DNA of 64,000 bases from Vanessa cardui (taxonomy: Eukaryota > Arthropoda > Insecta > Lepidoptera > Nymphalidae), in NCBI RefSeq assembly GCF_905220365.1, contig NC_061127.1, positions 4,340,001 to 4,404,000 on the forward strand. Reading direction: 5' to 3'. Both the position numbers and the translations under genes were made by a program. The notes beneath the pieces were generated by a model. That model saw only the letters and a program-made list of their open reading frames with translations. It searched no databases and was not told where the DNA came from. Of the stretch, positions 34,331-46,038 are shown in pieces; within the stretch, counting starts at the first letter, position 1, and every line of letters starts with the position of its first letter.

Positions 34331-35270
34331 ATTGTAAATTATTTGTTCCGGCACTTATAACATTCATTTGCACTTTCTTTTTAATTCTTACTGACTCTTT
34401 TATTTTTATGCCAGAAGTCTAGAAATTATTGTTTTTTACGAGAATTTCTAATAAGATTTTAGATGGTTGCAAATATAGTTTGTATATAATTTTAGTACCG
34501 ACTAATTTATAATATCTCTGAATTATTATTCAGTACCACTATGTCTTCACCCATTCTATATGATTGATTACAAAAACTTGATTCCGTAATCATTACATAG
34601 TATCAAACATAGTCGTTTACCGATGACTGTTTTAGATTTTTATAATTACGCAACGGATTTTTATGCGATTTTTTTTAAGGATAGATTATTTGAAAAGAAG
34701 GTTTTTGCATAGAAGAAGAAACAAGAAGAACACTTGATTTAGTATCAGCATTGTACCCGTGCAAAGCCGGGGCGGGACACTAGTATTTTAATAATTACAT
34801 TATTTTATTTTGTAGAAGTAAAAGTATCTACATACCTAGTTACGAAAGTATATTATGCTAGCTGTGCCCGCGACCTTTTACGCATTTGAATATAACAAAA
34901 AATATATTATTGTAGACTAAGTTACTCCTTATTATATCAGTTATCTGCCAGTGAATGTCCCGTCAAAATCGGTCCAGCCGTTCCAGAAATAAGCCGGAGC
35001 TAACAGACAGACAGACCGACAGAAATTGTAAAAAATGTTTTTCTGGTATATGTACCGTATATAAATACATATGGATTGAGTAAAAAAGGGCTATTTTAGT
35101 ACTTTTTACAAACAGACACTCTAATTTTTTTTATGTAGATTTAACATTTTTCTGTTTGTTAATATATAGAATATATTATTAAATGTATTAAATATGAATA
35201 CATGTTACTTATTTTTTTATATCAATCATCATTCATTTTTTTGATAAGTAGATTATATCGGGTACTTACT
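34331..35270. other. Intergenic-unit sequence upstream of D with known repeats
   Basis: It holds the CCCGTGCAAAGCCGGGGCGGG hairpin motif followed by CACTAGT (about 34757-34784) and the agctgtgcccgcgacc...acagacagaccgac repeat (34860-35030). It aligns with 20700-21570 and 57470-58420. No gene is present. Confidence 0.6.
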
Positions 35271-35464
35271 TGATACATTTAAAGTTTCGAATTCATTGCC
35301 GAAAGCAAGAAGTCACGATGAGGTGTGGAGCGTAGCACTTACAACGATGACACAGACTATAATATAAAATGGTACAAAACTGTGAGCGCATCGGGAAAAT
35401 CGTCAGTCTCGAGATAGCTCGCGGAAGCAGCGACTCGTGTGATACTCGAACTTCTAATAAACAG
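35271..35464 (+). promoter_or_regulatory. Promoter and non-coding exon 1 of copy D
   Basis: TATA element tataatataaaa (35358-35369), preceded by gatgacacagac. Exon 1 ends aacag at 35464 before GTAAAT. Acceptor ttttttcag at 35994 gives a 530-bp intron. Within the intron, 35660-35881 is open from an ATG; see findings. Confidence 0.75.
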
Positions 35465-36017
35465 GTAAATGAATAGTAGTAGTTATATATATATACGTGT
35501 TCTAAGGTAGCCTTGGTAACCTGACTTTACTTGCCTTACCATAAATAATAATGTATAAATAAAAAGTAATGTAATAAACGAAGCTGATTATCATTTAAGT
35601 GTTTTTCAAGAGATTAATTTGAGTAACATTAATGTTTTTCAGTTTTCATTTTAAAAACTATGTTACTACTAGTTTACCGTGTATTTTATATTTTTGTTAA
35701 AAGTTTATTAAATTATAAATTTATGACCAACAAACCTCTAGAATTTCGTGACTTTCCTAGACAGTTATTTGGTTCATTCTATAATATACCAATAACCTAT
35801 TATCCGAGCACAAGAGGCGTAAAGAGATATAAACTTCGAGATCGAGTTGTCGTGATGACATTGGTTAGAGAACTAGAATAGTCTATTATGTTCATTATGG
35901 TTTTGAGAACATTAGAACTTAAATAAATTCAATAAATAATAATTCATAACAGTCATGTGAAAAATTACTAATTAATTCCTTTTACTTTTTTCAGCGCTGA
36001 TCAAAAATCATACTATC

Positions 36018-37031
36018 ATGGTGAAGGCAAGAAAATATGTTGTTAAAAAATATTTCGAAGGCGTACCGAAAAGGTCTGATTACGAAATAGTAGAATATGA
36101 AATACCACCTCTGAAAGATGGCGACGTTTTGGTCAAAACTGAATGGGTCAGCGTGGACCCGTACTTGCGTTCTTACCATCGGGTTCACCCGGTGCCGTAC
36201 GACCAATTTAGTTTTCAAGTTGGTATAGTTGAACAATCCAAAGACCCTAATTTTCCTGTAGGAAGCCGAATTGTATCCCATAAAGGGTGGTGTGACTATG
36301 CAGTGATAAATATAGCAAAAGATGTCCGGAATTACTATTTAGATGTAACTTATAAGTTACCAGATTTAAAAGGCATGTCCCCGTCGATAGCTATTGGTAC
36401 AGTTGGAATGCCTGGACTTTCGGCTTATTTTGCATTTTTGGAAGTTTGCCAGCCCAAAGCTGGAGAAACTGTAGTTGTAACCGGTGCAGCAGGAGCAGTA
36501 GGTTCTGTTGTCGGACAAATTGCTAAAATCAAAGGATGTAAAGTCATCGGTTTCGCTGGATCGGACGATAAAGTAGAATGGTTGGAGAAGGAACTCGGAT
36601 TCGACAAAGCCTTTAATTATAAGACCGCCGATGTCCAGAAGGAGCTTAAAGCTGCCGCACCTAATGGAGTGGATTCTTACTTTGATAACGTGGGCGGTGA
36701 AATAAGCAGTATAATTATAGGTCAGATGAATAAAAGAGGAAGGGTAGTTGTTTGCGGCAGTATTAGCTCATACAATGAGGATCAAACGAAACTACCAAAA
36801 GCTACGATCTTACAACCATCTATCCTTGGAAATGAGCTTAGAATAGAAGGATTCCTTATACCAAGTTACATCGACCGCTGGCCTGAGGGCATCGAACAGT
36901 TGATTACCTGGATAAAGAATGGCCAATTAAAACCAACGGAGCATGTGACAGTCGGTTTTGACAAGATTTTCGACGCATTCGTTGGAATGTTAGCTGGAGA
37001 AAACATTGGAAAAGCTGTAGTTAAAGTGTAA
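36018..37031 (+). CDS. Prostaglandin reductase 1-like MDR oxidoreductase, copy D
   Basis: Complete 337-residue enone/enal reductase-type protein with all the family marks of copy C. Gly149 is intact. D is the only member of the C-G group with Glu72 (GIVEQSKDP), which is also the residue in A and B, so D keeps the ancestral state; it differs from E by this residue alone. Exon 2 begins cgctgatc, a variant shared only with G. AATAAA lies at 37082-37087, and the trailer is shorter than in its neighbours because the 'tatcacttacacgtg' segment is missing. Confidence 0.95.
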   Translation: MVKARKYVVKKYFEGVPKRSDYEIVEYEIPPLKDGDVLVKTEWVSVDPYLRSYHRVHPVPYDQFSFQVGIVEQSKDPNFPVGSRIVSHKGWCDYAVINIAKDVRNYYLDVTYKLPDLKGMSPSIAIGTVGMPGLSAYFAFLEVCQPKAGETVVVTGAAGAVGSVVGQIAKIKGCKVIGFAGSDDKVEWLEKELGFDKAFNYKTADVQKELKAAAPNGVDSYFDNVGGEISSIIIGQMNKRGRVVVCGSISSYNEDQTKLPKATILQPSILGNELRIEGFLIPSYIDRWPEGIEQLITWIKNGQLKPTEHVTVGFDKIFDAFVGMLAGENIGKAVVKV

Positions 37032-37136
37032 GGATTTTTACAATGGTAGTAAAACAAAAATTTATAAAGTATTTTAATTATAATAAATATATTTTTAATT
37101 GGAATATTTCGTATTTATTTCATTAATTTAATGTCT

Positions 37137-37516
37137 TTTCAACTGACTTCAAAAAGGAGGAGGTTATCAATTAGTCTATATTTTTTTTTATGTTTGTTAC
37201 CTCATAACTTTTCAATGGGTAGACCGATTTTGATATTTTTGCTTGAAAGGTAGTGCTTCTCGTGGAGTCCCATTTTAATTTTAGCCTTTTCCGATGACGG
37301 TATCCCTATGAAAACGATAGAAGTCTTAAATTTGCTATCGATTCAATTTATGATTATATAATGTAGTTAGTTATAATTATTGCTATATTTGTAGGCGGTG
37401 TCAGCCAAGAAAACCCTACAGTATATCTATCAAAAAACAACACGAGAATACTTTAAGAAATATGTTTTTACTAATTATCTTTTATATGATAACATACTGG
37501 GTCAATCAAAGGGCAA
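37137..37516 (-). repeat. Internally deleted copy of the 1.7-kb composite repeat
   Basis: It opens CAACTGACTTC and aggaggaggttatcaatta, i.e. the 3' half inverted. It then skips the middle and continues with foldback sequence (aaccctacagtatatctatc) to about 37516. Related deleted copies follow F (47741) and G (60303). Confidence 0.7.
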
Positions 37517-38449
37517 TACTTTCTATAATAATTTATTACGTACTAATGTATTGTTACCACTATTAAGTTTATAAGTCTAGAATAAATATTATTCATCAAA
37601 TTCTACCTATAAGGGATTTAGTATGGGTTGGCATGTTTTTGTATAGGTTAGTCTGTAAATCCGTTATTTGTGAAGTAAGGAGCTAGAAATTTTATTTTTG
37701 GGATACCGAAAAAAAAAATTGGTTGAGACGTATTAAGGAGTTTCTGGATACTTTACACTTAAGGAGGAAAATAGAGATTGACATTTTTTCGTATAAAACA
37801 TAGTTTGGAAGACTGTCATTTTTGAAGTCAGAAGTATGAAAGTAGAATTCTACTCTAAGTGCTGAAAAATACGTCATTGTGATATACAAAGGTCATGAAC
37901 ATATTAGTTTAAGATTATTTTTAAATGTACACATATTCTACGCGAGAAAAGCCGCGGATACCAGCTAGAATTTAATTAAACCTCTAAATCCTAGTCCATA
38001 TAAATATGATCCTGGAAACTACCAAATATCACTAGGTTTTTAAAAAAAGTGTTTGTAATAATTTTAACATTCCAAACAAATACAAAGTTGAATTGCTAAC
38101 TACTTTACTACATATCATGGTACTTAAATTACGCAGTTACAGTTCAGTTATTGTGCATTAACAAACGTCTTTAACGACGATTCCTTCAATGATGAATCTT
38201 ACAATATTGTACTCTAACTATATTAGACTAGTAGCCGCCTGCAGCTTCGTTCGCGTTGTAGGTCGGTCGTCATGTGTGAGGCAAAGAGCTAGCCAATGTC
38301 CTTTCTTGGAGTTCAAGTTTGCTTCATACCATATTTCATCATAGTTGGTGAAGCGGTGTGACCGTGATAAAACGAGAAATAAACAGAGTTACTTTCGCAT
38401 TTATAATATTAATATTTATTTATTTAATGTATGTGAACTTCGTTATTTT
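37517..38449. other. Intergenic-unit sequence after D
   Basis: It holds 'tattacgtactaatgtattg', one to two degenerate units of the 10080-10830 tandem repeat (37620-37880), the cgcgagaaaagccgcgg segment (37945) and 'cgttcgcgttgtaggtcggt' repeat sequence (38220-38400). It aligns with 42305-43200. Short open frames are not convincing. Confidence 0.6.
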
Positions 38450-39120
38450 GAGAAATTAACTCTCTGTTTGCCCGCATGTAAAGGTAAATATAAGTATGTA
38501 GACAAATTCTTTTTAAGTATTTGTTCTGCAGTGTTTAATTTAAGTTTTTTTTTTCTTAAATAATAGCGAATGAACGTATCCCAATCATCAATCTTTTCAT
38601 CGTTCTACTCGATATGAAGTCTATTGCATATTTCTGACTATAAGAGATGTACTACTACCGATGGCAAATATAACTGAAAAATCATAAAACATCCACGAAG
38701 AAAAAAAAAACTATAAAGCGCCTTTAAAACAATAAAACAATCTGACTAATACCTCATAGGTATAGTGAAATGAATTTTTGGAGTAAAATTTTGCAGTAAG
38801 TTTGTGATTCCACTATTTTATAAAGATAACTATGACATCGATTAACAATTCATGTTAATATATTTTGTTCATCTAGGTAGATGACAACGCTTTTTACGAG
38901 ATGTATAATAATGCAAGAGTCATATCTCTAAATTGCCCGAAGCGTTGCAAAAAATAACGATGATCTAATGTAATTAATACCAGTAATATCTGAGGACTAA
39001 CCGAAATTTCGATGGCTCGATGGGATATTTTCTAGGATATTTGTCACCAACAATCTCGCTGATACCTAACTGAACATATGTTTGTTAGGTTTCGGCTAGC
39101 GTTCTTGACCACGAGCATAT
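38450..39120. repeat. Conserved intergenic-unit block (copy 3)
   Basis: Aligns with 17007-17770. At its right edge agcatatc is joined directly to gcacgggttcttgg, whereas E-F has about 270 further bases there, so D-E carries a deletion. Confidence 0.75.
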
Positions 39121-39177
39121 CGCACGGGTTCTTGGTATAATTTATATCGGTATAAACATTCAGTTTAGTGGGATGAG

Positions 39178-39256
39178 TGTGTGTGTGTATGAGTTCGTGT
39201 GTGTGTGTGTGTGTGTGCGTGTGTACGTATGAGTGTGTGCGTGCGTGGTTGTGCGT
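39178..39256. repeat. GT-rich microsatellite
   Basis: Impure (GT)n at the same unit position as 18044-18123 and 44219-44354. Confidence 0.9.
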
Positions 39257-39745
39257 TGTTTATATTCTGGTTTTGCACATTACTATTTTATTATACTAAA
39301 TTTAAAAGTCGTAATTTTTCATCTATATAGAACGTGACTTAAAACATGAGCCGCCATTGTGTGACGTAAGACCGGCTAATACGGTCAGTTCAGTTTTAAG
39401 TTATTAACTGCTAAATTATATCTATCAACTTTAACTTCAAGGATTTACTTTAAGTTTAAATTTTAAAAAATCAAAATTAATTTAGTTACCTCGTATTTAT
39501 TTATTACAATGTCAACGGATTTGAAAAAACAGATAGTACGAATCTGCCAATTATTGATTCAATTATGGTTGCAAAGTTCTTTGCACGTAAGCTAGACTAC
39601 AGTTTATATTCTTTACTTATAACACAATTTTTTTATAGTAGTACATTAGTAGTTTTATAGTAGTAGTAGTTATATTTTGTATATAATTTTAGTACCGACT
39701 AATTTATAATATCTATCAATTATTATTCAGTGCCACTATGTCCTC
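39257..39745. other. Intergenic-unit sequence
   Basis: It aligns with 44355-44860 (aacatgagccgccattgtgt; tcaacggatttgaaaaaaca). No gene is recognised. Confidence 0.55.
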
Positions 39746-39756
39746 ACCCATTCTTT

Positions 39757-40005
39757 TTTTTAATCTGTAGAATTAACTTTATTATAAGAATTAACAACAT
39801 TAAATGGTAAAATATATACAAATATGAACTAAAACTAGTTACTGTATAAATCTTGACCGCATGGAATGGTGGCAAGAATGCTAGCAGCATTTCCCCGTTG
39901 AATCGCAATTCCGATCCCCTGGGCAAAAAACGAACCAGCCTTCCTGTCACCAGTGGAGGCAATGAGGCGAGGTGTTATACTTTTGATGAAGCTTTTTGCA
40001 CCACT
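39757..40005 (-). mobile_element. LINE 3'-end fragment with ORF2 C-terminus (D-E unit)
   Basis: Read on the minus strand it encodes a C-terminal tail (AIQRGNAASILATIP, stop at 39837-39835) followed by a short 3' UTR and poly(A). It is flanked by acccattcttt (39746-39756) and a three-base-expanded version at 40006-40019. 5' truncated. The same insertion is in the E-F unit. Confidence 0.78.
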
Positions 40006-40357
40006 ACCCACTATTCTTTATGATTGATTACAAAAACTTGATTCCGTAGTCATTACATAGTATCAAACAAAGTCGTTTACCGATGGCTGCTTTAGATTTT
40101 TAAAATTACGCAACGGATTTTTATGCGATTTTTTTAAGGATAGAGTAATTGAGAAGAAGGTTTTGCATATAAGAAACAAAAAGAACTCTGTAATTGATTT
40201 TATTATTATATGTAGATTTAACATTTTTCTGTTTGTTAATAATATATAGAATATAGTATTAAATTATTAAATACGAATACATGTTACTTATTTTTTTTTT
40301 ATAAATCATCATTCATTTTTGTGATAAGTAGTATCAAAAAAATTATCAGGTACTTAC
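40006..40357. other. Intergenic-unit sequence, deleted relative to E-F
   Basis: After gtaattgatt (about 40190) it jumps to ttatatgtagatttaac and lacks about 390 bases present at 45300-45690 (hairpin motif and the acagacagaccgac repeat). Confidence 0.6.
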
Positions 40358-40552
40358 ATGATCGATTCAAAGTTCCGAATTCATTGCCGAAAGCAAGAAG
40401 TCACGATGAGGTGTGGAGCGTAGCACTTACAACGATGACACAGACTATAATATAAAATGGTACAAAATTGTAAGCGCATCGGGAAAATCGTCAGTCTCGA
40501 GATAGCTCGCGGAAGCAGCGACTCGTGTGATACTCGAACTTCTAATAAAAAG
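40358..40552 (+). promoter_or_regulatory. Promoter and non-coding exon 1 of copy E
   Basis: TATA element tataatataaaa (40446-40457). Exon 1 ends aaaaag at 40552 before GTAAAT; all other copies have aaacag, so the E donor context is AAG|GTAAAT. Acceptor tttttttcag at 41080 gives a 528-bp intron. Confidence 0.75.
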
Positions 40553-41103
40553 GTAAATGAGTAGTAGTAGTTATATATATACGTGTTCTAAGGTAGCCTT
40601 GGTAACCTGACTTTACTTGCCTTACCATAAATAATAATGTATAAATAAAAAGTAATGTAATAAACGAAACTGATTATCATTTAAGTGTTTTTCAAGAGAT
40701 TAATTTGAGTAATATTAATGTTTTCAGTTTTCATTTTACAAACTATATAACTACTAGTTTACCGTGTATTTCATATATTTGTTAAAAGTTTGTTAAATTA
40801 TAAATTTATAACCAACAAACCTCTAGAATTTCGTGACTTTCCAAGAAAGTTATTTCGTTCATTCTATAATATACCAATAACCTATTATCCGAGCACAAGA
40901 GGCGTAAAGACATATAAACTTCGAGATCGAGTTGTCGTGATGACATTGGTTAGAGAACTCGAATAATCTATTATGTTCATTGTGGTTGTGAGAACATTAG
41001 AACTTAAATAAATTCAATAAATAATAATTCATGACAGTCATGTGAAAAATTACTAATTAATTCCTTTTACTTTTTTTCAGAGCTGATCAAAAATCATACT
41101 ATC

Positions 41104-42117
41104 ATGGTGAAGGCAAGAAAATATGTTGTTAAAAAATATTTCGAAGGCGTACCGAAAAGGTCTGATTACGAAATAGTAGAATATGAAATACCACCTCTGA
41201 AAGATGGCGACGTTTTGGTCAAAACTGAATGGGTCAGCGTGGACCCGTACTTGCGTTCTTACCATCGGGTTCACCCGGTGCCGTACGACCAATTTAGTTT
41301 TCAAGTTGGTATAGTTCAACAATCCAAAGACCCTAATTTTCCTGTAGGAAGCCGAATTGTATCCCATAAAGGGTGGTGTGACTATGCAGTGATAAATATA
41401 GCAAAAGATGTCCGGAATTACTATTTAGATGTAACTTATAAGTTACCAGATTTAAAAGGCATGTCCCCGTCGATAGCTATTGGTACAGTTGGAATGCCTG
41501 GACTTTCGGCTTATTTTGCATTTTTGGAAGTTTGCCAGCCCAAAGCTGGAGAAACTGTAGTTGTAACCGGTGCAGCAGGAGCAGTAGGTTCTGTTGTCGG
41601 ACAAATTGCTAAAATCAAAGGATGTAAAGTCATCGGTTTCGCTGGATCGGACGATAAAGTAGAATGGTTGGAGAAGGAACTCGGATTCGACAAAGCCTTT
41701 AATTATAAGACTGCCGATGTCCAGAAGGAGCTTAAAGCTGCCGCACCTAATGGAGTGGATTCTTACTTTGATAACGTGGGCGGTGAAATAAGCAGTATAA
41801 TTATAGGTCAGATGAATAAAAGAGGAAGGGTAGTTGTTTGCGGCAGTATTAGCTCATACAATGAGGATCAAACGAAACTACCAAAAGCTACGATTTTACA
41901 ACCATCTATCCTTGGAAATGAGCTTAGAATAGAAGGATTCCTTATACCAAGTTACATCGACCGCTGGCCTGAGGGCATCGAACAGCTGATTACCTGGATA
42001 AAGAATGGCCAATTAAAACCAACGGAGCATGTGACAGTCGGTTTTGACAAGATTTTCGACGCATTCGTTGGAATGTTAGCTGGAGAAAACATTGGAAAAG
42101 CTGTCGTTAAAGTGTAA
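41104..42117 (+). CDS. Prostaglandin reductase 1-like MDR oxidoreductase, copy E
   Basis: Complete 337-residue member of the C-G group with an intact Rossmann loop (156-163), YFDNVGGE (221-228) and Gly149. It differs from D only at residue 72 (Gln), from F only at residue 70 (Ile here, Val in F), and from G only at residue 209 (Glu here, Ala in G). It shares the silent aagaCTgcc variant with G and the gctgtCgtt ending with A, B and G. AATAAA lies at 42187-42192. Confidence 0.95.
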   Translation: MVKARKYVVKKYFEGVPKRSDYEIVEYEIPPLKDGDVLVKTEWVSVDPYLRSYHRVHPVPYDQFSFQVGIVQQSKDPNFPVGSRIVSHKGWCDYAVINIAKDVRNYYLDVTYKLPDLKGMSPSIAIGTVGMPGLSAYFAFLEVCQPKAGETVVVTGAAGAVGSVVGQIAKIKGCKVIGFAGSDDKVEWLEKELGFDKAFNYKTADVQKELKAAAPNGVDSYFDNVGGEISSIIIGQMNKRGRVVVCGSISSYNEDQTKLPKATILQPSILGNELRIEGFLIPSYIDRWPEGIEQLITWIKNGQLKPTEHVTVGFDKIFDAFVGMLAGENIGKAVVKV

Positions 42118-42304
42118 GGTATTTTACAATGGTATTAAACCAAAAATTTATAAAAGTATTTTAATATCACTTCACGTGTTATTTATAATAAATATATTTT
42201 TAATTGGAATATTTCGTATTTATTTCATTAAATGTCTTTTGTATGCTACTGTTACTCACAATTATATAGAACGAGAGTCAAGATGATTTACAATTACATG
42301 TTCA

Positions 42305-43204
42305 AATACTTTCTATAATAATTTATTACGTACTAATGTATTGTTACCACTATTAAATTCTACCTATAAGGAATTTAGTATGGGTTGGCATGTTTTTGTA
42401 TAGGTTAGTCTAGAAATCCGTTATTTGTGAAGTAAGGAGCTAGAAATTTTATTTTTGGGATACCGAAAAAAAATTGGTTGAGACGTATTAAGGAGTTTCT
42501 GGATACTTTACACTTAAGGAGGAAAATAGAGATTGACATTTTTTCGTATAAAACATAGTTTGGAAGACTGTCATTTTTGAAGTCAGAAGTATGAAAGTAG
42601 AATTCTACACTAAGGGCTGAAAAATACGTCATTGTGATATACAAAGGTCATGAACATATTAGTTTAAGATAATTTTTAAATGTACACATATTCTACGCGA
42701 GAAAAGCCGCGGATACCAGCTGGGATTTAATTAAACCTCTAAATCCTATAAATATGATCCTGAAAACTACCAAATATCACTAGGTTTTTAAAAAAAAGTG
42801 TTTGTAATAATTTTAACATTCCAAACAAATACAAAATTGAATTGCTAACTACTTTAACTACGTATCATGGTATCTACGTATCATTACGCAGTTAGAGTTC
42901 AGTTATTGTGCATTAACAAACGTCTTTAACGACGATTCCTTCAATGATGAATCTTACAATATTGTACTCTAACTATATTAGACTAGTTGACGCCCGCAGC
43001 TTCGTTCGCGTTGTAGGTCGGTCGTCATGTGTTAGGCAAAGAGCTAGCCAATGTCCTTTCTTGGAGTTCAAGTTTGCTTCATACCATATTTCACCAAAGT
43101 TGGTGAAGCGGTGTGACCGTGATAAAACGAGAAATAAACAGAGTTACTTTCGCATTTATAATATTAATAAGTATTTATTTATTTAATGTATGTGAACTTC
43201 GTTA
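42305..43204. other. Intergenic-unit sequence after E
   Basis: Second version of 37517-38449, with the degenerate tandem repeat (42380-42620), the cgcgagaaaagccgcgg segment (42697) and the cgcagcttcgttcgcgttgt repeat (42995-43140). No gene is present. Confidence 0.6.
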
Positions 43205-43880
43205 TTTTGAGAAATTAACTCTCTGTTTGCCCGCATGTAAAGGTAAATATAAGTATGTAGACAAATTCTTTTTAAGTATTTGTTCTGCAGTGTTTAATTT
43301 AAGTTTTTTTTTTCTTAAAGAATAGCGAATGAACGTGTCCTAATCATCAATCTTTTCATCGTTCTCCTCGATATGAAGTCTATTGCATATTTCTGACTAT
43401 TAGAGATGTACTACTACCGATGGTAAATATAATTGAAAAATCATAAAACATCCACGAAGAAAAAAAAAAACTATAAAGAGCCTTTAAAACAATAAAAAAA
43501 TCTGACTAATACCTCATAGGTATGGTGAAATGAATTTTTGGAGTAAAATTTTGCAGTAAGTTTGTGATTCCACTATTTTATAAAGATAACTATGACATCG
43601 ATTAACAATTCATGTTAATATATTTTGTTCATCTAGGTAGATGACAACGCTTTTTACGAGATGTATAATAATGCAAGAGTCATATCTCTAAATTGCCCGA
43701 AGCGTTGCAAAAAATAACGATAATCTAATGTAATTAATACTAATAATATCTGAGGACTAACCGAAATTTCGATGGCGCGATGGGATATTTTCTAGGATAT
43801 TTGTCACCAACAATCTCGCTGATACCTAACTGAACAGATGTTTGTTAGGTTTCGGCTAGCGTTCTTGACCACGAGCATAT
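43205..43880. repeat. Conserved intergenic-unit block (copy 4)
   Basis: Aligns with 38450-39120 nearly base for base, and with 17007-17770. Confidence 0.75.
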
Positions 43881-44218
43881 CACAAATCAAATCAAATTGC
43901 AAGTAATCATAAATTTGTACAATATATATCTTAATTACTTGCAATCGTATTATTTACTTAATTAAACTAAAATCTACGATCTATTGTCATGTTTATTGTA
44001 TATATATAAAATAAACATAATTATTTTGTGAATAAGTTGTAATGAAATAAAATTAATTAAAATAAAATACTTTGACACAAAATTAACACTGTATGTGGCT
44101 CCGCTCCGGCATTGAAGAATAGTGTATCCATCCTCATTGAGATCTAGCGACCAGCCCCGGCTTCGCACGGGTTCTTGGTATAGTTTATATCGGTATAAAC
44201 ATTCAGTTTAGTAGGATG
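43881..44218. repeat. Intergenic-unit block ending in an inverted hairpin-CTAG motif
   Basis: It aligns with 17771-18043. On the minus strand CCCGTGCGAAGCCGGGG is followed by CTGGTCGCTAG (44145-44172), the same layout as the Helitron-type 3' ends in this window. Confidence 0.55.
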
Positions 44219-44279
44219 AGTGTGAACGCGTGTGTGTGTGTGAGTGTGTGTGCGTGTGCATGTGCCTGTGAGTGTGTGT

Positions 44280-44324
<45 letters not shown>

Positions 44325-44354
44325 GGCGCGTGTGCGCCCGTGTGCGTGTGCGTT
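44219..44354. repeat. GT-rich microsatellite
   Basis: Longest of the three positional homologues; the others are at 18044 and 39178. The Thr/His-rich minus-strand frame across it is an artefact. Confidence 0.92.
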
Positions 44355-44870
44355 GTTTATATTCTGATTTTGAGTCATAAAAGCACATTACTATTTTATT
44401 TATTTATTATACTAAATTGAAAAGTCGTCATTTTTAATCTATATAGAACGTGACTTAAAACATGAGCCGCCATTGTGTGACGTAAGACCGGCTACTACGG
44501 TCAGTTCAGTTTTAAGTTATTAACTGCTAAATTATATCTATCAACTTTAACTTCAAGGATTTACTTTAAGTTTAAATTTTAAAAATCAAAATGAATTTAG
44601 TTAGTACGTATTTATTTATTACAATGTCAACGGATTTGAAAAAACAAATAGTACGAATCTGCCAATTATTGATTGATGATGGTTACAAAGTTCTTTGCAC
44701 GTAAGCTAGACTACAGTTTATATTCTTTACTTATAACACAATTTTTTTATAGTAGTACATTAGTAGTTTTATAGTAGTAGTAGTTATATTTTGTATATAA
44801 TTTTAGTACCGACTAATTTATAATATCTATGAATTATTATTCAGTGCCACTATGTCCTCACCCATTCTTT

Positions 44871-45113
44871 TTTTTAATCTGTAGAATTAACTTTATTATA
44901 AGAATTAACAACATTAAATGCTAAAATATATACAAATATGAACTAGTTACTGTATAAATCTTGACCGCGTGGAATAGTGGCAAGAATACTAGCAGCATTT
45001 CCCCGTTGAATCGCAATTCCGATCCCTTGGGCAAAAAACGAACCAGCCTTCCTGTCACCAGTGGAGGCAATGAGGCGAGGTGTTATACTTTTGATGAAGC
45101 TTTTTGCACCACT
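44871..45113 (-). mobile_element. LINE 3'-end fragment (E-F unit)
   Basis: Same insertion as 39757-40005, here with a perfect 11-bp target duplication acccattcttt (44860-44870 and 45114-45124). Its presence in both units shows it preceded the D-E/E-F duplication. Confidence 0.85.
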
Positions 45114-45124
45114 ACCCATTCTTT

Positions 45125-45840
45125 ATGATTGATTACAAAAAGTTGATTCCGTAGTCATTACATAGTATCAAACAAAGTCGTTTACCGATGGCTGCTTTAG
45201 ATTTTTAAAATTACGCAACGGATTTTTATGAGATTTTTTAAGGATAGAGTAATTGTGAAGGAGGTTTTGAGTGAAGAAACAAAAAGAACTCTGTAATTGA
45301 TTAAGTATCAGCATTGTACCCGTGCGAAGCCGGGGCGGGTTGCTAGTATTTTAATAATTACATTATTATATTTTGTAGAAGTAAAAGTATCTACATAACT
45401 AGTTACGAATGTATATTATACTAGCTGTGCCCGCAACCTTTTACGAATTTGAATATAAAAAAATATATATTATTGTAGCCTAAGTTACTCCCTATTATAT
45501 CAGTTATCTGCCAGTAAATGTCCCGTCAAAATCGGTCCAGCCGTTCACGAAATTAGCCGGAGCTAACAGACAGACAGACCGACAAAAATTGTAAAAAAAG
45601 TTTTTCTGGTATATGTACTGTATATAAATACATATGGATTGAGTAAAAAAAGGGCTATTTTAGTACTTATTACAAACAGACACTCTGATTTTATTATATG
45701 TAGATTTAACATTTTTCTGTTTGTTAATATATAGAAAATAGTATTAAATGTATTAAATATGAAATCATGTTACTTATTTTTTTTTTATAAATCATCATTC
45801 ATTTTTTTGATAAGTAGTATCAAAAAAATTATCAGGTACT
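45125..45840. other. Intergenic-unit sequence upstream of F with known repeats
   Basis: CCCGTGCGAAGCCGGGGCGGG followed by TTGCTAGT (about 45319-45348), and the agctgtgcccgcaacc...acagacagaccgac repeat (45425-45600). No gene is present. Confidence 0.6.
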
Positions 45841-46038
45841 TACATGATCGATTCAAAGTTCCGAATTCATTGCCGAAAGCAAGAAGTCACGATGAGGTGT
45901 GGAGCGTAGCACTTACAACGATGACACAGACTATAATATAAAATGGTACAAAATTGTGAGCGCATCGGAAAAATCGTCAGTCTCGAGATAGCTCGCGGAA
46001 GCAGCGACTCGTGTGATACTCGAACTTCTAATAAACAG
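45841..46038 (+). promoter_or_regulatory. Promoter and non-coding exon 1 of copy F
   Basis: TATA element tataatataaaa (45932-45943). Exon 1 ends aacag at 46038 before GTAAAT. Acceptor ttttttttcag at 46574 gives a 536-bp intron with a gtgacaacaat insertion shared only with G. Confidence 0.75.

Noticed and set aside
42092..42286. Open frame starting inside the end of copy E and running into the 3' flank
   Set aside because: Out of frame with the enzyme and not conserved in the other copies' trailers.
44203..44388. Thr/His-rich minus-strand open frame
   Set aside because: It is translation of a GT microsatellite.
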